A DNA stretch of 64,000 nucleotides from Rhizobium sp. P32RR-XVIII (GCF_012641395.1 NZ_JABAIH010000005.1:372001-436000); one strand, 5' to 3'. Shown: positions 1 through 9,406, counted from the first letter of the stretch. Notes: a model not told the origin generated them from the letters alone. Numbers and translations are program-made.

Positions 1-1
1 T

Positions 2-2260
2 CCGGTCGCCGGCAAGGGCTTCGGTGTCGATCTTCTGATCAGCGGGGGTACGGCAGCACCCGCAGGGTCGGGCGAGCATCCGTTGCCATTCGATCTACAG
101 ATGACGGGCCGCTACCTCATCGCCTCGCGAGAACTGCAAGTTCCGGGCCTGACGGTCTCCAGTCCCTTGGGGCAGCTGTTCGGATCGCTTCATGTCAGGT
201 TTGGCGACAGGTCGCCGGAAATCAGCTTCGTGGGGAATTCGCAGCAGCTCCAGACGGCTGCGATCAAGCAGCTCTGGCCGTTCTGGATGGCGTCCAAGGC
301 GCGTGAATGGGTGCTTGGAAATCTCTTCGGCGGGACAGTCACGGATGCGTCGATCTCCGTATTCATCCCATTCGGCAAGCTGGACGAAGCCGTCGGCAAG
401 GGACTGAAACTCGACGACGACCAGATCCGCATCAATTTCGATATCGCGGATGCGCGCATGAACGTGGCGGGCGATATTCCGCCGATCCGGGATACGTCAG
501 CGCACTTCGATCTGATCGGACGGAAGGCAACGATTTCGATCAAGAGCGGCACGTCCTACTTCGCGTCGGGCCGCTCGGTCAGTCTCGGGGAGGGCACTTT
601 CGTGCTGCCTTCGACCTACGACAAGCCGCTGATGGCGGAAATGAAGCTCGCAGTCTCCGGCGACGCCGATGCCGTGGGAGAGCTCCTGACTTACAAGCCG
701 ATCCAGGTCTTGCAACGCGCCGGCTTGGCACCCGGAGACCTTAAGGGCGAGATCACCGCCGAGGTCGAAGCGAGGTTAGGTCTTCTGCGTTCGCAGAATC
801 CTCCGCCGCCAGAATGGAAGGCAGCGATGCACCTGGCCGGCGTGGATGTCGCCAAGCCGATTTCGGGCCGGATGGTGACGAAACTCGATGGCGAACTCAA
901 CGCCGATCCGCAGCAGGTGGTGCTCAATGCCAAGGGGCAGCTTGATGGCATTCCGGCCGAGATCGATCTCGTCGAGCCGACCGACAAATCGTCCGGTGTC
1001 AAGCAACAGCGCATCATCACGGCGACGCTGAACAACGACCAGCGTGAGAAAGTGCTGCCTGGTCTTTCGGGCATTATCAACGGCAGCATGAAGATGCAGC
1101 TGACGCGGATCGACGAGTATCACCAGAACGTTGAGATCGATCTCGGCAAGGCATCCTTGCAGCTTCCGTGGATTGGTTGGGCAAAGGGCAGCGAAATTCC
1201 AGCAACGGCGGAGTTCGACGTCTCGGGTCCACCTGAAAGCACGCAGATCAAGGACTTTCGCTTGAAGGGCGATGGTTTCGGCGCCAGCGGTGCGCTGATG
1301 CTGAGCAAGGGCGGTTTGACATCGGCCGACTTCGACAGCGTGAAACTGTCCTCTCTCGATGACTTCGCCATATCGATCAAACGCAGCAAGGGTAGTTTTG
1401 ATGTCGCGGTTTCGGGGAGCACCGCCGATGCGCGTCCCATTCTTTCAAGGCTGAAGAACGGGCAGGGCGACAGCAGCGATGGAGATGGCAGCAATGCCAG
1501 CATCTCGGTCCGCGCCAAGCTCGACAACGTTGTCGGTTTCAACGACGAAAAGATCCGCAATTTCGAGGCTGCTTACATCTCGAGCGGCGGCCGGCTGCAG
1601 GCTCTGAATTTTTCGGGGGTTACCGACAGCGGCGAAGCAGTCGTCAGCCAGACGAGAGAGGGCCGTGTACTGAACATCACCAGCGGCGATGCCGGCGCCG
1701 TCTCGCGCTTCGCCGATCTCTATCAGCACATGCAGGGCGGCTTGCTCAACATGTCAATCAGGCTCGGCGACGCGCGCAACTGGGACGGCTCCGTCGACAT
1801 ACGCCGTTTTGCCATCGTTAACGAACAACGCCTTCACTCGATTGTTTCGACGCCGGTCGGGCAGGACCAGCGCAGTCTCAGTTCCGCGGTCAAACGCGAC
1901 ATCGATGCGTCCGCACAGCGCTTCCAGCGGGGCTTTGCGCGCGCCGTGTCCCGCGGCGGGGTGATCAGCATCGAGAACGGTGTGGTGCGCGGCGATCAGG
2001 TCGGTGCGACGTTCCAGGGCGTGATCCGGGATCAGAGCGGCAACATGGACATGACAGGTACCTTCATGCCGGCCTATGGGCTGAACCGGCTCTTTGCGGA
2101 GCTGCCGGTCATCGGCATCATTCTCGGAAACGGATCGGATCGCGGCCTCATCGGCATCACGTTCAGGCTGACGGGCAAATTCGATAAGCCCGCTCTGGTG
2201 ATCAATCCGCTTTCAATCATCGCACCGGGCGTTTTTCGCAATATCTTCGAATTCCAATAA
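2..2260 (+). CDS. AsmA/YhdP-like (DUF3971) envelope protein, 3' part
   Basis: The frame is open from the left edge, so the true start lies outside the window and about 750 codons are visible. The protein is rich in beta-type repeats and ends with a stretch (GxxxGLNRLFAELPVIG..ILG) typical of the C-terminal AsmA-like region of YhdP/DUF3971 proteins. Family knowledge: these are large, inner-membrane-anchored periplasmic proteins of the bridge-like lipid transport group. The internal TTG at base 83 is not a credible start because the frame continues upstream with the same character. It converges on tyrS and shares a hairpin terminator with it. The family assignment is fairly good; the exact function is not established. 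Confidence 0.75.
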   Translation, partial: PVAGKGFGVDLLISGGTAAPAGSGEHPLPFDLQMTGRYLIASRELQVPGLTVSSPLGQLFGSLHVRFGDRSPEISFVGNSQQLQTAAIKQLWPFWMASKAREWVLGNLFGGTVTDASISVFIPFGKLDEAVGKGLKLDDDQIRINFDIADARMNVAGDIPPIRDTSAHFDLIGRKATISIKSGTSYFASGRSVSLGEGTFVLPSTYDKPLMAEMKLAVSGDADAVGELLTYKPIQVLQRAGLAPGDLKGEITAEVEARLGLLRSQNPPPPEWKAAMHLAGVDVAKPISGRMVTKLDGELNADPQQVVLNAKGQLDGIPAEIDLVEPTDKSSGVKQQRIITATLNNDQREKVLPGLSGIINGSMKMQLTRIDEYHQNVEIDLGKASLQLPWIGWAKGSEIPATAEFDVSGPPESTQIKDFRLKGDGFGASGALMLSKGGLTSADFDSVKLSSLDDFAISIKRSKGSFDVAVSGSTADARPILSRLKNGQGDSSDGDGSNASISVRAKLDNVVGFNDEKIRNFEAAYISSGGRLQALNFSGVTDSGEAVVSQTREGRVLNITSGDAGAVSRFADLYQHMQGGLLNMSIRLGDARNWDGSVDIRRFAIVNEQRLHSIVSTPVGQDQRSLSSAVKRDIDASAQRFQRGFARAVSRGGVISIENGVVRGDQVGATFQGVIRDQSGNMDMTGTFMPAYGLNRLFAELPVIGIILGNGSDRGLIGITFRLTGKFDKPALVINPLSIIAPGVFRNIFEFQ

Positions 2261-2262
2261 AA

Positions 2263-2284
2263 AAGCCGGCGCAAGCGCCGGCTT
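2263..2284. terminator. Bidirectional terminator between the AsmA-like gene and tyrS
   Basis: A perfect 9-bp stem (AAGCCGGCG / CGCCGGCTT) with a 4-nt loop starts 3 bases after the stop codon. It lies between two convergent genes and has A-rich sequence on the left, which becomes a U tract in the leftward transcript. Confidence 0.75.
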
Positions 2285-2305
2285 CCATTGGTCAGAGCTT
2301 GGAGC

Positions 2306-3562
2306 TCAAGCCGTCGGGCGGATGAGGATATGCTTCTTCTTGCCGAGCGAGAGCTTGATGACCCCATCTGTGGTGATTTCGCCGCTACCGATCATTTTGC
2401 GCTCATCACTGATCGCCTGATCGTTGATGCGCACGGCACCGCCCTGAACGTGACGGCGGGCTTCGCCGTTCGAGCCTGCAAGCCCGGCCCGGACGATAAG
2501 TGAAAGCAAGCCGATGCCGGCATCCAGCTCGGAGGCGGGAATGTCGACGGAGGGCAGGTTTTCGGCAATGGCGCCTTCCTCGAAGGTCTTGCGGGCTGTC
2601 TCTGCCGCTTCCTCGGCAGCGGCGCGCCCGTGCAGGATTGCCGTCACTTCGGTTGCCAGGATCTTCTTGACCTCGTTGATCTCCGAGCCGCCAAGTGCGG
2701 AAAGGCGAGCGATCTCGTCCATCGGGAGCGTGGTGTAGAGCTTCAGGAAGCGCGAAACGTCGGCGTCTTCGGTGTTGCGCCAGTACTGCCAGAAGTCGTA
2801 GGCCGACAGCATGTCGGCGTTCAGCCAGACGGCGCCGGTGGCCGATTTACCCATCTTGGCGCCCGAAGAGGTCGTCAGGAGCGGGGAGGTCAGAGCATAA
2901 AGCTGCGGCGTCCCCATGCGGTGACCGAGATCGATGCCGTTGACGATGTTGCCCCATTGGTCCGAGCCGCCCATCTGCAAGCGGCAATCATAGCGCTTGG
3001 CAAGCTCCACGAAGTCATAGGCCTGCAGGATCATGTAGTTGAATTCCAGGAACGACAACGATTGTTCGCGGTCGAGACGCGTCTTGACGCTGTCGAAGGC
3101 CAGCATCCGGTTGACGGAGAAATGCCGACCGACGTCACGCAGGAATTCAAGGTAGTTGATCGAACGCAGCCATTCGGCATTGTTGATCATCAGCGCGTCT
3201 TTGGGCCCGTTGCCATAGGTCAGGTAATTGGAGAAGACGCGCTTGATCGAGGCAATGTTGCTCTCGATCGTATCGATGGTCATCAGCTGGCGGGCCTCGT
3301 CCTTGAAGGAGGGGTCGCCCACCATGCCGGTACCGCCGCCCATCAGCGAAATGGCGCGATGGCCCGTTTTCTGCAGCCAATGCAGCATCATGATCTGGAT
3401 CAGCGAGCCCGCATGCAGGCTTGGCGCCGTGGGATCGAAGCCGATATAGGCTGTCACGGTTTCCTTCGCCAAGAGATCGTCGAGGCCCGATTCATCGGAA
3501 ATCTGATGAATGAAGCCGCGCTCTTTCAGGGTGCGCAGGAAATCGGATTTGAACTCGGACAT
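2306..3562 (-). CDS. tyrS: Tyrosyl-tRNA synthetase
   Basis: It charges tRNA-Tyr with tyrosine using ATP in the cytoplasm. The class I signature is present as LHAG (residues 49-52, HIGH-like), followed by [11 protein letters not shown] and the KMGKS loop (236-240, KMSKS-like). The last ~70 residues form an S4 RNA-binding domain. At 418 aa it is the usual TyrRS length. The frame extends 20 codons upstream to a GTG, but the ATG at 3562 starts the conserved MSEFKSDFL sequence and is preferred. It is divergent from anmK with a 109-bp gap that must hold both promoters. Confidence 0.97.
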   Translation of the reverse strand: MSEFKSDFLRTLKERGFIHQISDESGLDDLLAKETVTAYIGFDPTAPSLHAGSLIQIMMLHWLQKTGHRAISLMGGGTGMVGDPSFKDEARQLMTIDTIESNIASIKRVFSNYLTYGNGPKDALMINNAEWLRSINYLEFLRDVGRHFSVNRMLAFDSVKTRLDREQSLSFLEFNYMILQAYDFVELAKRYDCRLQMGGSDQWGNIVNGIDLGHRMGTPQLYALTSPLLTTSSGAKMGKSATGAVWLNADMLSAYDFWQYWRNTEDADVSRFLKLYTTLPMDEIARLSALGGSEINEVKKILATEVTAILHGRAAAEEAAETARKTFEEGAIAENLPSVDIPASELDAGIGLLSLIVRAGLAGSNGEARRHVQGGAVRINDQAISDERKMIGSGEITTDGVIKLSLGKKKHILIRPTA

Positions 3563-3671
3563 GACCTTTTGCTCTCGGATGCGGATTTTGGGATTGTTGA
3601 AGCGTCGCGGCGCGTTTAGCACTGTTTTGTTGAACAGTCACCATTTGGTGGAAATCTTCCGGCGGGGTGCC

Positions 3672-4793
3672 ATGGGGAAAATGAGAACCGCAATCGGCCT
3701 GATGAGCGGCACGTCGATGGATGGGATCGATGTCGCGCTGGTTCGTACCGACGGCCTTGCTGCCGTGGAACGCGGACCATTTCTGGGCGTACCTTACGAT
3801 CCGGCTTTCCGCGACAGGTTGAAGCTGGCACTCGAACAGGCAAAATCCATTCGCCAGCGAAACGAGCGCCCCGGCGAATTGGCAGCGATCGAGCGCGAAC
3901 TGACGTTGCGTCATGCAACTGCTGTTACGGAGTTTCTTGAGCGCAACTCTCTGGATCGAAGCTCGATCGATCTCATCGGGTTCCATGGTCAGACCGTGCT
4001 TCACCGGCCCGACGAAGCGCTGACGGTCCAGCTCGGCGACGGGCCGCTGCTTGCCAAGGAGACCGGCGTTGCAGTGGTTTACGACATGCGTGCCAACGAC
4101 ATGCTGCATGGCGGCCAGGGCGCACCCTTGGTGCCTGCCTATCATGCGGCGCTCGCCGGGACCATTCGAAACGCCAGGCTGCCGGTCTGCTTCGTCAACA
4201 TCGGCGGCATTTCGAACGTGACCTATGTCGGCGTCGATGGCGCCGTCGTTGCCTACGACAGCGGGCCGGGAAACACCTTGATCGACCAATGGGTCGAGAC
4301 GCACGCCGGAATACCCTTCGACCAGGGCGGCATGGTCGCTTCGGAAGGCCGTGTCATCTCCGAATTGGCCGATCGCTATCTCAGCAACCCGTTCTTCACC
4401 GCCGAAAAACGCCGATCGCTCGACCGCAATGATTTTCAGCCGCCGGGCGGAAAGGACGCCGAGCTTGCAGATGGAGCCCGCACGCTCGCCTATGTCGCTG
4501 CCGCCTCGATCATCAAATCGGCCGGTCACCTGCCGGTGACGCCGGCGCTCTACGTGATTTGCGGTGGCGGACGTCTCAACCGCACCATCATGCGGGACTT
4601 GAGCGATCTCGCAGCCCGCCAGAACGCCGGCGTGATCTCCGCCGAGGAGGCCGGCTTCAACGGCGATGCGATGGAGGCCGAGGCCTGGGGCTATCTGGCC
4701 GTCAGATCGCTGCAGCGATTGCCGCTGACGTTCCCGGGCACGACTGGTGTTCGTGAACCGGTTACCGGCGGCATTCTTGCGGAGCCACAATGA
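3672..4793 (+). CDS. anmK: Anhydro-N-acetylmuramic acid kinase
   Basis: It phosphorylates and hydrates 1,6-anhydro-MurNAc to MurNAc-6-phosphate during peptidoglycan recycling. The family signature [12 protein letters not shown] lies at residues 9-20, and later segments [21 protein letters not shown] and CGGGRLN fit the ASKHA-type kinase fold. The ATG at 3672 gives 373 aa, normal for AnmK; the frame runs further upstream across the tyrS start but without conserved sequence. An alternative start is the ATG three codons downstream. A tyrS/anmK divergent pair is, from memory, common in rhizobia. Confidence 0.96.
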   Translation: MGKMRTAIGLMSGTSMDGIDVALVRTDGLAAVERGPFLGVPYDPAFRDRLKLALEQAKSIRQRNERPGELAAIERELTLRHATAVTEFLERNSLDRSSIDLIGFHGQTVLHRPDEALTVQLGDGPLLAKETGVAVVYDMRANDMLHGGQGAPLVPAYHAALAGTIRNARLPVCFVNIGGISNVTYVGVDGAVVAYDSGPGNTLIDQWVETHAGIPFDQGGMVASEGRVISELADRYLSNPFFTAEKRRSLDRNDFQPPGGKDAELADGARTLAYVAAASIIKSAGHLPVTPALYVICGGGRLNRTIMRDLSDLAARQNAGVISAEEAGFNGDAMEAEAWGYLAVRSLQRLPLTFPGTTGVREPVTGGILAEPQ

Positions 4794-5310
4794 TCGAACC
4801 GTCATTCTCGAAACGCCGCGGCTGCGGCTGGTGATGTGGGATAGGGATGACGTAGGGCTCGTTCTCCATCTGCATTCGACAATCGGAACGACGCGCTATA
4901 TGTCCGGTGGCGCGCCGTGGACGAGGGAACGGTGCGAGGAGCGGCTGACGCGCTGGTTCGGCGAGCATACGCGCGATGGGACCACAAAGTACAAAGTACT
5001 CAGCCGTGACGACGGCCGCTTCATCGGCCGCGCCGGCATTTCGCTTTACAACCGGCAAGAAAACGAATTCGAGCTTGGTTATGCGCTGCGCGAAGAGGAA
5101 TGGGGAAAAGGCTACGCGACGGAGATCGCCCGAGCTCTGGCCGACTGGTTCTTTGGCAAGCGGTTTGCGACCCACCTTATCGCCTTCACGCATCCCGAGA
5201 ACGCGGTGTCGCAGCACATCCTAACAAAAATCGGCATGCGAAGCCGCACGCCGATTTTGATCGATGGGATTTTGTGCCCGACCTTCGAGCTCACCGCTGA
5301 TGTCGGGTGA
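4747..5310 (+). CDS. GNAT-family N-acetyltransferase (start uncertain, possible frameshift)
   Basis: The protein has the RimJ/RimL-type opening ILETPRLRL and the acetyl-CoA binding segment [14 protein letters not shown], so it should acetylate an amine or protein N-terminus; the substrate is unknown. The open frame begins at a GTG inside anmK, with a TTG at 4777 as another option. The ATG that overlaps the anmK stop (4790, ATGA) would be the expected start but is out of frame: it reads MIEPS.. and stops after 14 codons. One extra base there would give [14 protein letters not shown], so a single-base deletion at the start is likely. It ends 3 bp from the convergent hydrolase gene. Confidence 0.75.
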   Translation: MFVNRLPAAFLRSHNDRTVILETPRLRLVMWDRDDVGLVLHLHSTIGTTRYMSGGAPWTRERCEERLTRWFGEHTRDGTTKYKVLSRDDGRFIGRAGISLYNRQENEFELGYALREEEWGKGYATEIARALADWFFGKRFATHLIAFTHPENAVSQHILTKIGMRSRTPILIDGILCPTFELTADVG

Positions 5311-5313
5311 GTC

Positions 5314-5991
5314 CTAGCGAATGCGCTTCGCCGCCGGTTCCGGCACCAGTTCGCCGTTCAGACGGCGGTCGAGGTAGTCCTCGCATTCGGCCATCAGCGT
5401 TTCGACCTGGCCGTTGAAGAAGTGATTGGCGTTCGGCACCGTGCGGTGCGTGATGAGGATGCCCTTCTGCGTCTTCAGCTTCTCGACCAGACCGTTCACA
5501 TCCTTTTCAGGCGCGACCTTGTCGGCTTCGCCATTGATGATCAGGCCGGAGGACGGGCAGGGTGCCAGGAACGAGAAGTCGTAGGTGTTCGGCTGCGGCG
5601 CGATCGACATGAAGCCTTCGATTTCCGGACGTCGCATCAATAGCTGCATGCCGATCCAGGCGCCGAAGGAATAGCCGGCCACCCAGCATGTCTTCGAATC
5701 GGGATGCAGGCTCTGGACCCAGTCGAGTGCGGAGGCGGCATCCGAAAGCTCGCCGGCGCCGTGATCGAATTCGCCCTGGCTGCGGCCGATCCCGCGGAAA
5801 TTGAAGCGCAATGTCGTAAACCCGCGCTTCTGGAACATGTAGAAGAGCTGGTAGACGATCTGATTGTTCATCGTGCCGCCGAACTGCGGGTGCGGGTGCA
5901 GGATAACGGCAATCGGTGCGCTTTTTTCCTTGGAGGGCTGGTAGCGGCCTTCAAGACGGCCGGCGGGGCCGTTGAAAATGACTTCGGGCAT
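5314..5991 (-). CDS. Alpha/beta hydrolase (dienelactone-hydrolase-like)
   Basis: This is a 225-aa cytosolic alpha/beta hydrolase with an early HPHPQFGGTMNN segment, which can form the oxyanion hole. The nucleophile elbow is GYSFGAW (Ser about residue 117), the acid is probably the Asp of NGEADKV, and the catalytic His is in NANHFF near residue 190. Close homologues are annotated only as alpha/beta hydrolase, and no substrate can be inferred. It is divergent from the suf operon; the iron-type operators in the gap could in principle also affect this gene. Confidence 0.85.
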   Translation of the reverse strand: MPEVIFNGPAGRLEGRYQPSKEKSAPIAVILHPHPQFGGTMNNQIVYQLFYMFQKRGFTTLRFNFRGIGRSQGEFDHGAGELSDAASALDWVQSLHPDSKTCWVAGYSFGAWIGMQLLMRRPEIEGFMSIAPQPNTYDFSFLAPCPSSGLIINGEADKVAPEKDVNGLVEKLKTQKGILITHRTVPNANHFFNGQVETLMAECEDYLDRRLNGELVPEPAAKRIR

Positions 5992-6034
5992 CGGTACTCC
6001 GGGTTTTATTTTCAGCGTTCTTGCTGCTTAGACT

Positions 6035-6049
6035 TGACGAATGTTGTCA
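6035..6049 (+). promoter_or_regulatory. RirA-type iron-responsive operator (IRO-like)
   Basis: The sequence TGA-N9-TCA fits the core of the rhizobial IRO box bound by RirA, an Rrf2-family Fe-S regulator. A TTGACG at 6034-6039 that could serve as a -35 element overlaps it. The location upstream of sufS2 fits the iron control of suf operons known in this group. The core is only six fixed bases, so it is suggestive alone and stronger beside the Irr-like site. Confidence 0.5.
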
Positions 6050-6066
6050 GGTTTTCTAAAACGCAG

Positions 6067-6083
6067 TTTAGAACAATTCGAAA
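6067..6083 (+). promoter_or_regulatory. Irr-type operator (ICE motif)
   Basis: TTTAGAA-CAA-TTCGAAA matches the interrupted palindrome TTTAGAA-N3-TTCTAAA of the Irr box at 13 of 14 fixed positions. Irr is the haem-responsive iron regulator of Rhizobiales and represses iron-consuming functions when iron is low. The site lies 111 bp before the sufS2 start and 18 bp after the RirA-like site. Confidence 0.7.
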
Positions 6084-6193
6084 CTTGCATGGCGGTCCAC
6101 GGTCTTCGTGGAACGTGTCATAAGGCAAGCCCGGCCGAAATTTCAAGGAAAATGAGCCGAGCTTAGCAGGAACCAAGCGCAGGACCCGAGAAC

Positions 6194-7360
6194 ATGGCGC
6201 CGCCCCGCCTCTATCTTGATTGGAACGCGACGTCGCCGCTGCATCCCGCAGCGCGCGAGGCGGTTGTGCGCGCGCTCGATCTCTTCGGAAATCCGAACTC
6301 GGTGCATGGCGAAGGCCGGGCCGTACGTGCTGCGATCGAACGCGCCCGCCGCCAGATTGCGGCCCTGACCGGCGGCGAGCCTGCACATGTGATCTTTACC
6401 AGCGGCGCCACGGAAGCGGCCAATATGGTGCTGACGCCGAACTTCCGCATGGGGCGCACGCCGCTTGCGATCGGCCATCTCTATTATTCGGCGGTCGAGC
6501 ATCCCGCCGTGCGCGAAGGCGGGCGGTTTCCGACTGAGAAGAAAACCGAGATTCCGGTGACTTCCGCAGGTTTGGTGGATCTCGCGGCGCTGGAAGCGCT
6601 GCTTGCGAATCACGACAAGGCCTCGGGCCTGCCCATGGTGGCGATCATGCTCGCCAATAACGAGACCGGCATCGTTCAGCCTGTTTGCGAGGCCGCGAAG
6701 GCGGTTCAGGCGCATGGCGGCTTGCTCGTCGTCGATGCCGTGCAGGCGGCAGGACGCTTGAGGCTCGACATCAATGAGCTTGGCGCCGATTTCATGATCG
6801 TCTCATCGCACAAGATCGGTGGCCCGAAAGGCGCCGGCGCTGTGATCAGCCGCGGTGAGGTTCTGATGCCGCGCCCGCTGATCCACGGTGGCGGCCAGGA
6901 GAAAGGTCACCGCTCGGGGACCGAGAATTCGCTTGCCGTGATCGGTTTTGGTGCGGCCGCCGAAGCCGCCGTTGCGGAATTCGATAAACGCAATGAGACC
7001 GTTTCGGCTCTACGCGATCGATTGGAAGCCGGAATGCGCCGTGCTGCACCCGACATCGTCATCTACGGCGCCGCTGCTTCGCGTGTTTCGAACACCACCT
7101 TCTTCACGCTTCCGGGCCTGAAAGCCGAGACCGGGCAGATCGCCTTCGATCTCGAGGGTGTGGCGCTTTCGGCGGGGTCGGCGTGTTCGTCCGGCAAGGT
7201 CGGCGAGAGCCATGTTCTGGTGGCGATGGGCCGCGACCCGAAGCTGGGTGCGCTGCGCATCTCGCTCGGTTTTGCGACGACGGAAGAAGAAATAGACAGG
7301 GCGGTAGCCGCCTTTGCGAAAATTGCCGGCCGGTGCAGGCCGGCCGGAGAAGCGGCCTGA
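6194..7360 (+). CDS. sufS2: Cysteine desulfurase, NifS/IscS type (SufS2)
   Basis: A PLP enzyme that removes sulfur from cysteine to give a protein persulfide for Fe-S assembly. The PLP lysine is in SSHKIGGPKG (Lys207), the PLP-stacking His in AVEHP (about 103), and the active-site Cys in LSAGSACSSGKV (Cys331), whose loop type points to class I (IscS/NifS) rather than SufS. At 388 aa it has normal length. It heads the suf operon, as sufS2 does in Agrobacterium, and lies behind Irr- and RirA-like operators. The 141-bp gap to sufB leaves room for a second promoter. Confidence 0.93.
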   Translation: MAPPRLYLDWNATSPLHPAAREAVVRALDLFGNPNSVHGEGRAVRAAIERARRQIAALTGGEPAHVIFTSGATEAANMVLTPNFRMGRTPLAIGHLYYSAVEHPAVREGGRFPTEKKTEIPVTSAGLVDLAALEALLANHDKASGLPMVAIMLANNETGIVQPVCEAAKAVQAHGGLLVVDAVQAAGRLRLDINELGADFMIVSSHKIGGPKGAGAVISRGEVLMPRPLIHGGGQEKGHRSGTENSLAVIGFGAAAEAAVAEFDKRNETVSALRDRLEAGMRRAAPDIVIYGAAASRVSNTTFFTLPGLKAETGQIAFDLEGVALSAGSACSSGKVGESHVLVAMGRDPKLGALRISLGFATTEEEIDRAVAAFAKIAGRCRPAGEAA

Positions 7361-7375
7361 TTGCTTCAATTAATT

Positions 7376-7395
7376 GCGGAAACGCAAATTTCCGC
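7376..7395 (+). repeat. Inverted repeat between sufS2 and sufB
   Basis: GCGGAAA and TTTCCGC form a 7-bp stem around a 6-base loop just after the sufS2 stop. No U tract follows. It may be an RNA stem that sets relative expression of sufS2 and sufB, or a protein site; the sequence does not decide. Confidence 0.4.
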
Positions 7396-7501
7396 TTGCC
7401 AATCGGGCTGAAAACGGCCTTCTGGCCACCTACATACGGGGTAGTAAAAATTGCCCCAAGACGACCTGCCGGACCTTGACCCGGCGAGATTGGAGAACGA
7501 C

Positions 7502-8971
7502 ATGCCCGCCGTCCAGGAAACGGTTGATCGCGTCCGACAGATCGACGTGGACCAATACAAATACGGTTTCGAAACCGTCATCGAGATGGACAAGGCACCC
7601 AAGGGCCTGTCCGAGGATATCATCCGCCTCATCTCCGCCAAGAAGCAGGAGCCGGAATGGATGCTCGAATGGCGTCTCGGGGCCTACCGGCGCTGGCTGA
7701 CGCTTGAGGAGCCCACCTGGGCACGCGTCAACTATCCGAAGATCGATTTCAACGAGATCCATTACTACGCCGCGCCGAAGAGCACGCCGGGTCCGAAGTC
7801 GCTGGACGAGGTCGATCCGGAAATCCTGAAGGTTTACGAAAAGCTCGGGATTCCGCTGAAGGAGCAGGAGATCCTCGCCGGCGTTGAAAAGCCGAAGATC
7901 GCCGTCGATGCCGTTTTCGATTCCGTCTCGGTCGTCACGACCTTCAAGGAAGAGCTGAAGAAGGCCGGCGTGATCTTCATGTCGATCTCGGAAGCGATCC
8001 GCGAGCATCCGGAGCTTGTCCAGAAGTATCTCGGCTCGGTCGTTCCGACGACGGACAATTACTACGCGACGCTGAACTCGGCGGTGTTCACGGACGGCTC
8101 GTTCGTGTTCGTGCCGAAGGGTGTCCGCTGCCCGATGGAGCTTTCCACCTATTTCCGCATCAACGAAAAGAACACCGGCCAGTTCGAGCGCACGCTGATC
8201 ATCGCCGAGGAGGGCGCCTACGTTTCCTACCTCGAAGGCTGCACCGCGCCGCAGCGCGACGAGAACCAGTTGCATGCAGCTGTCGTCGAACTCGTCGCTC
8301 TCGACGATGCCGAGATCAAGTATTCCACCGTCCAGAACTGGTATCCGGGCGACAAGGAAGGCAAGGGCGGCATCTACAACTTCGTCACCAAGCGCGGCGA
8401 TTGCCGCGGTGCCCGCTCGAAGATCTCCTGGACGCAGGTCGAAACCGGCTCTGCGATCACCTGGAAGTATCCGTCCTGCATCCTGCGCGGCGACGACAGC
8501 CGTGGCGAATTCTATTCGATCGCCGTGTCGAACGGTCACCAGCAGATTGACAGCGGTACCAAGATGATCCATCTCGGCAAGAACACGTCGAGCCGCATCA
8601 TCTCCAAGGGTATTGCTGCGGGCGTTTCGCAGAACACCTATCGCGGCCAGGTTTCGGCCCACCGCAAGGCGTCGAACGCACGCAACTTCACTCAGTGCGA
8701 CTCGCTGCTGATCGGCGACAAGTGCGGCGCGCATACCGTGCCCTACATCGAAGCGAAGAATTCGACGGCGCAGTTCGAGCACGAAGCAACCACCTCGAAG
8801 ATCTCCGAAGACCAGCTCTTCTACTGCCTGCAGCGCGGTATTCCCGAGGAAGCGGCGATCGCGCTGATCGTCAACGGCTTCGTCAAGGAAGTCCTGCAGG
8901 AGCTGCCGATGGAATTCGCCGTCGAAGCGCAGAAGCTGATCAGCATCTCGCTCGAAGGCTCGGTCGGGTAA
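7502..8971 (+). CDS. sufB: Fe-S cluster assembly scaffold SufB
   Basis: SufB is the scaffold subunit of the SufBC2D complex on which Fe-S clusters are built. The 489-aa protein has the usual beta-helix core and C-terminal helical part ([21 protein letters not shown]). The segment [17 protein letters not shown] carries the conserved Cys and His region used for cluster assembly. The ATG at 7502 follows GGAGAACG and starts the conserved [11 protein letters not shown] sequence; a 17-codon upstream extension is open but not conserved. It is followed by the GIY-YIG insertion instead of directly by sufC. Confidence 0.97.
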   Translation: MPAVQETVDRVRQIDVDQYKYGFETVIEMDKAPKGLSEDIIRLISAKKQEPEWMLEWRLGAYRRWLTLEEPTWARVNYPKIDFNEIHYYAAPKSTPGPKSLDEVDPEILKVYEKLGIPLKEQEILAGVEKPKIAVDAVFDSVSVVTTFKEELKKAGVIFMSISEAIREHPELVQKYLGSVVPTTDNYYATLNSAVFTDGSFVFVPKGVRCPMELSTYFRINEKNTGQFERTLIIAEEGAYVSYLEGCTAPQRDENQLHAAVVELVALDDAEIKYSTVQNWYPGDKEGKGGIYNFVTKRGDCRGARSKISWTQVETGSAITWKYPSCILRGDDSRGEFYSIAVSNGHQQIDSGTKMIHLGKNTSSRIISKGIAAGVSQNTYRGQVSAHRKASNARNFTQCDSLLIGDKCGAHTVPYIEAKNSTAQFEHEATTSKISEDQLFYCLQRGIPEEAAIALIVNGFVKEVLQELPMEFAVEAQKLISISLEGSVG

Positions 8972-8982
8972 ATCTCGGGTTC

Positions 8983-9406
8983 CGTCATCCTCGGGCTTGT
9001 CCCGAGGATCTGCGGCTTACGGATAAAGGATGAGCAGCTTCGTCTACATGATGTCCGACAAACCGCGCGGCGTGATCTACATCGGGGTTACGAGTGATTT
9101 GCATGGTCACGTTTGGGAGCATCGCAACGAAGGACACAAGGGGTTTACGGAGAGATACAGAGCGAAAAATCTGGTCTGGTTCGAAACCCACCCGAACATC
9201 GTGCTGGCGATACAGAGAGAAAAGTCTCTGAAGCGCTATGTGCGTGAATGGAAGATCAAGCTTATCGAGGGACTTAATCTGACATGGATGGACCTCGACG
9301 AGCGGATCGATGAAATCGAGAGTGTCTATCGGCCGCATCCGAACACGCGGCAGTGGAGCGACTACAATTGAAGGCTTAGATCCTCGGGACAAGCCCGAGG
9401 ATGACG
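8983..9406. mobile_element. Putative 424-bp mobile unit: GIY-YIG gene between 29-bp inverted repeats
   Basis: Bases 8983-9011 and 9378-9406 are exact reverse complements of each other over 29 bp. Each arm is itself a palindrome (ATCCTCGGG-N5-CCCGAGGAT in the left arm). Between them lies one small GIY-YIG gene. The unit splits sufB from sufC, which are normally adjacent. Target-site duplications are not evident. Similar palindromes beside GIY-YIG genes occur, from memory, in many Alphaproteobacteria, so a REP-like element with its own nuclease is a reasonable reading, but mobility is inferred. Confidence 0.6.
9030..9371 (+). CDS. Small GIY-YIG nuclease-family protein
   Basis: A 113-aa stand-alone GIY-YIG domain of the YhbQ/UPF0213 type. 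Visible motifs are VYM (5-7, the GIY strand), YIG (17-19), WEHR (29-32) and REKSLKRY with the likely metal-binding Glu64. The usual basic pair in the VTSDLxRRxxEH motif reads LHGHVWEH here, so the catalytic Arg position appears to be His27, which may impair nuclease activity. It sits inside exact inverted repeats and between sufB and sufC. No link to Fe-S assembly is expected; it more likely belongs to the repeat element. Confidence 0.85.
   Translation: MSSFVYMMSDKPRGVIYIGVTSDLHGHVWEHRNEGHKGFTERYRAKNLVWFETHPNIVLAIQREKSLKRYVREWKIKLIEGLNLTWMDLDERIDEIESVYRPHPNTRQWSDYN

Noticed and set aside
3492..4805. 437-codon minus-strand frame opposite anmK
   Set aside because: Overlaps anmK completely and crosses the tyrS start; no protein family features.
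7430..8782. 450-codon minus-strand frame opposite sufB
   Set aside because: Shadow of sufB with the same low-information composition. No start signal or family resemblance.
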